Position numbers and translations under genes: made by a program
The notes under the pieces: generated by a model
What the model saw: only the letters and a program-made list of their open reading frames with translations
Database searches by the model: none
What the model was told of the DNA's origin: nothing
Shown: piece after piece, positions 7,103 through 9,080 of the stretch
How positions within the stretch are numbered: position 1 is the stretch's first letter
Layout: each line of letters starts with the position of its first letter
DNA from: BMS3Bbin07 sp036244995
Lineage (GTDB): Bacteria > Nitrospirota > Thermodesulfovibrionia > Thermodesulfovibrionales > JdFR-85
DNA length: 9,080 bases
Assembly: GCA_036244995.1 (NCBI GenBank)
Contig: BTTF01000082.1
Location: 1 to 9,080, forward strand
Reading direction: 5' to 3'

Positions 7103-8461
7103 TCAAGTTTTTGAGTATAATTCCCCGGCAAGCTTATGGGAATTCTCTATGCAGTCATTAACACCAATGCCCCTGTATGCGTTACCGGTCAGGTAGAGTC
7201 CCCGGTATCCGGAAACGGCATTATCTATCTCCTGAAGACGTGCTGCATGACCGACATTGTATTGGGGTATGGCCTTTTCATGTCTGTAGATCCTTACGAA
7301 GTCCGGTGAGACATCAATACCCATGATATCCCCTAATTCATCAAGCACAATCCCTTTTACTCTTTCTTCATCCTCCATGGCGAGCTCAGAGGCCCTTGCA
7401 CCACCGATCATGCTTCTCAGGAGGACGTAACCCTCAGGTGCCCTGTTGGGGAATATGCTTGAGTCCCAGAGTGTGCCGAGAATCTTCCTTTTTTCAGATG
7501 CAGGGACAAGAAAGCCAAACCCGTTGAGGTTATGACGTAAGTCTTCCTGCCTGAACCCCAGACAAGCGACTGAGACGGCGGGGTAGGGGATTTCAGACAG
7601 GTGAGCTGCCAGGGCAGGGTCGAAGTATCTTAATATCTCTGAAGCCGCATATGCAGGGCAGGCAAGGATGACTGTATCTGATTCCATCACACTGCCGTCC
7701 TCAAGATAAAGGGTGTAGCGGTCTTCTCTTTTATCAACAGCCTTCACCCCTTTGGACAGAAGGAGTTTTTGCCCCAGAAATTCCCTGAGAGACCGGACAA
7801 TGTTCTCCATTCCATCATAAAAGGATGTAAGTCTTCCTCCGGGTCCCGGTCCGACGCTCTTGCCGCTCTTTTTCGCCTCCTTCTGAAGTGTAAGGAGTGC
7901 TTTTATAAGACTTCCATATTTTCTTTCAAGTTCGTGTATTCTTGGAAAACAGCTCTTGAGGCTCATTTTTTCAGGGTCACCTGCATATATGCCTGATGCC
8001 ATGGGGTCAATCAGTTTTTCATAAGCCTCTTTACCGAGCCGCCTTTTGGCAAAGGAGGCGAGGGTTTCGTCTTCTTCCTTTCCTTTCGGGCTCAGCACCT
8101 CACAGAAAATCCTGCCCCTTCCGCATGGGCTTAGCAGGCCCGAGAATAAAAATGCCTGGGGTGATTCCGGAAGCGGATAAAGCCTGCCCCTTGAATATAT
8201 AAACCTTTTTTTGGCAGCGTCATTACTTCTCAGGGGGTTGAGTGAGAGTTTTCCTGCAAGCTCAAGAGTAAGGGGTTTGTTATCAAGAAAGCCGTTTACG
8301 CCACGTTCACAGAGAAAACCGTCAGTTCTGTCGGAGTAAATCTTGCCGCCTGGTCTGTTCTCAGCCTCAAGTACCCTGATTTCCAGACCCGGGTCTTTTT
8401 CCAAAAGAAAATAAGCTAATGACAGTCCCGAGATACCACCACCCACAATGGTAATACTCAT
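7103..8461 (-). CDS. hemG: Protoporphyrinogen/coproporphyrinogen oxidase, FAD-dependent (HemG/HemY type)
   Basis: Flavin enzyme that oxidises protoporphyrinogen IX to protoporphyrin IX, or coproporphyrinogen III in the coproporphyrin-dependent route, late in heme synthesis. This is the HemY-type (oxygen-linked) amine-oxidase-fold protein, not the short flavodoxin-like E. coli HemG. At 452 residues it is full length. The dinucleotide fold opens at residue 3 with GGGISG (7-12), E32 at the ribose position and RPGGK (36-40). DPMASGIYAGDPEKMS (152-167) and GFGFLVPASEKRKILGTLW (314-332) are typical of the family. The C-terminal FAD motif is LYLTGNAYRGIGVNDCIENS (422-441). No signal peptide is present; such proteins bind the inner face of the membrane. 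ATG8461 has GGAGGT six bases upstream. It heads the hemG-DUF465-ilvD series behind the promoter at 8510. The family call is secure; proto- versus coproporphyrinogen preference cannot be read here. Confidence 0.94.
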   Translation of the reverse strand: MSITIVGGGISGLSLAYFLLEKDPGLEIRVLEAENRPGGKIYSDRTDGFLCERGVNGFLDNKPLTLELAGKLSLNPLRSNDAAKKRFIYSRGRLYPLPESPQAFLFSGLLSPCGRGRIFCEVLSPKGKEEDETLASFAKRRLGKEAYEKLIDPMASGIYAGDPEKMSLKSCFPRIHELERKYGSLIKALLTLQKEAKKSGKSVGPGPGGRLTSFYDGMENIVRSLREFLGQKLLLSKGVKAVDKREDRYTLYLEDGSVMESDTVILACPAYAASEILRYFDPALAAHLSEIPYPAVSVACLGFRQEDLRHNLNGFGFLVPASEKRKILGTLWDSSIFPNRAPEGYVLLRSMIGGARASELAMEDEERVKGIVLDELGDIMGIDVSPDFVRIYRHEKAIPQYNVGHAARLQEIDNAVSGYRGLYLTGNAYRGIGVNDCIENSHKLAGELYSKT

Positions 8462-8467
8462 CCCGGG

Positions 8468-8473
8468 ACCTCC
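8468..8473 (-). promoter_or_regulatory. hemG ribosome binding site
   Basis: The minus strand reads GGAGGT, followed by a six-base CCCGGG spacer before ATG8461. The strong SD supports this start, which also coincides with the first strand of the FAD-binding fold. Confidence 0.8.
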
Positions 8474-8509
8474 GTATCTGAAATGTTTTCTCTCTCCATC
8501 TATTAATAA

Positions 8510-8518
8510 ATTATACCA
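8510..8518 (-). promoter_or_regulatory. Extended -10 promoter element for hemG and downstream genes
   Basis: The minus strand reads TGGTATAAT: a consensus TATAAT box with the TGn extension one base upstream. No good -35 box is seen at 16-18 bases, which is normal for extended -10 promoters. A start site near 8503 would give a leader of about 40 bases before hemG. It lies in the 105-base gap (8462-8566) after aroD, the largest gap on this strand. Prediction from consensus only. Confidence 0.6.
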
Positions 8519-8525
8519 GCTTTCC

Positions 8526-8542
8526 GGAATAAATGCTATTCC
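8526..8542. promoter_or_regulatory. Dyad over the -35 region of the hemG promoter, possible operator
   Basis: GGAATA and TATTCC form a perfect inverted repeat of 6-base arms with a 5-base centre. A second palindrome, TTCCGGAA (8522-8529), overlaps one end. The dyad sits about 11-27 bases upstream of the -10 box, where a repressor or activator could bind. As an RNA stem it lacks a following U-run, so it is a poor aroD terminator. Function is inferred. Confidence 0.35.
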
Positions 8543-8566
8543 CGTCTCTCTATCGGCTATTTACGG

Positions 8567-9080
8567 CTATCTTTCGATAAGTGCCTCCATGTACTTCCTC
8601 AGCTCAATTACCGGTATCTGACCCGGGGCCTTTGAATCACCGATGGAGGCAAAGGTGAAGAGTGAGCCCACGGAGGGGAAAAACAGCCTTGATATCAAGC
8701 CCTTCACTCCCATGCAGATAGTGACGATACCCTCCTGATAGTGATCAAGTGTAATCCGGCTCATTGTCCTCAGGTCGTCCTTACTGTTTGCTGTTGTAGC
8801 GATTTTTACAATATTTGCGCCCCTCTCCATGTATTCTGTTATAAAACCGGAGAGTTCGTCATAAGAAGGGGTGCTTTCAAAATTATGGTATGATGCTATC
8901 AGCGTAACCCCGGCATTCCTTGCAAGATTCCTTACTTTATCAAATATCTCAGCCCTTGCCTCAATGTCGATGAAGTCTGCATAATTTCTTGTCAGATTAA
9001 AGAGCCTTATCCTTTCGCTGTCGGGAATATCTTTCTGTCCGCCTTCTTCTGTAGACCTGACCGTTGCTATCAGGGGTTTT
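8567..9080 (-). CDS. aroD: 3-dehydroquinate dehydratase type I, 3' part (gene continues past the window edge)
   Basis: C-terminal 170 residues of a class I dehydroquinase, which makes 3-dehydroshikimate in the shikimate pathway through a Schiff base. The frame is open from base 9080 to the TAG at 8567-8569, starting in KPLIATVRSTEEGGQ, the early beta strand with the EGG motif, so only a small N-terminal part is missing. The catalytic histidine is in ASYHNFESTP (codon 8885-8887) and the Schiff-base lysine in GANIVKIATTANS (codon 8804-8806). Substrate-binding residues appear in ISRLFFPSVGS and in the flexible SKAPGQIPV loop. An internal ATG at 8830 is not the start, because conserved active-site sequence lies upstream of it. 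The gene lies 105 bases upstream of hemG on the same strand and may be transcribed with it, in addition to the internal promoter at 8510. Identification is firm. Confidence 0.95.
   Translation of the reverse strand, partial: KPLIATVRSTEEGGQKDIPDSERIRLFNLTRNYADFIDIEARAEIFDKVRNLARNAGVTLIASYHNFESTPSYDELSGFITEYMERGANIVKIATTANSKDDLRTMSRITLDHYQEGIVTICMGVKGLISRLFFPSVGSLFTFASIGDSKAPGQIPVIELRKYMEALIER

Noticed and set aside
7069..7131. Longer DUF465 start at ATG7131 overlapping hemG
   Set aside because: ATG7068 has a near-perfect SD and gives the usual family length; the extra segment has no family match and contains the hairpin.
8526..8542. Rho-independent terminator for aroD
   Set aside because: The 6-pair stem is AT-rich and is followed on the minus strand by GGAAAGC, not a U-run.
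8567..8830. An 87-residue stand-alone gene starting at ATG8830
   Set aside because: The frame stays open to the window edge and contains the upstream aroD motifs, including the catalytic histidine, so it is one partial aroD gene.

Overview
The window reads as a compact bacterial chromosome segment of moderate GC, with short intergenic gaps, good Shine-Dalgarno (SD) sites, occasional TTG starts and no mobile elements, RNA genes or CRISPR. The gene mix is a CHASE2 adenylate cyclase, a GAF/HD-GYP protein, a DUF465 protein, an oxygen-dependent type porphyrinogen oxidase and a type I dehydroquinase. This would suit an environmental Gram-negative lineage such as Nitrospirota or a Deltaproteobacteria-type group. 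That placement is a low-confidence inference from protein flavour only.

Left part, plus strand (1-3490). The tail of a possible upstream gene ends in an ATGA overlap with a metallo-beta-lactamase (MBL) fold hydrolase of RNase Z/cyclic-nucleotide phosphodiesterase-like layout. That gene overlaps by 13 bases a membrane-anchored CHASE2 sensor fused to a class III adenylate cyclase. The pair is almost certainly co-transcribed and may make and process a common signal.

Right part, minus strand (3485-9080), read from right to left. It begins with the 3' part of aroD (3-dehydroquinate dehydratase type I). A 105-base gap follows, carrying an extended -10 promoter. After it come hemG/hemY (porphyrinogen oxidase), a small DUF465 protein, ilvD (dihydroxy-acid dehydratase), an RpiB-family sugar-phosphate isomerase and a GAF/HD-GYP cyclic-di-GMP phosphodiesterase. 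The genes from hemG to the HD-GYP gene are close-set and could form one operon. ilvD has its SD inside the end of the DUF465 gene.

The two gene groups meet tail to tail at 3485-3490. There the adenylate cyclase and HD-GYP stop codons lie in a 6-base overlap with no visible terminator. Two nucleotide second-messenger proteins are therefore convergent neighbours.

Most of the window is ordinary metabolism and signalling. The points most worth a second look are the MBL/cyclase pair, loss of the usual catalytic histidine in the RpiB homologue, and small dyads at the hemG promoter and at the hemG/DUF465 junction.
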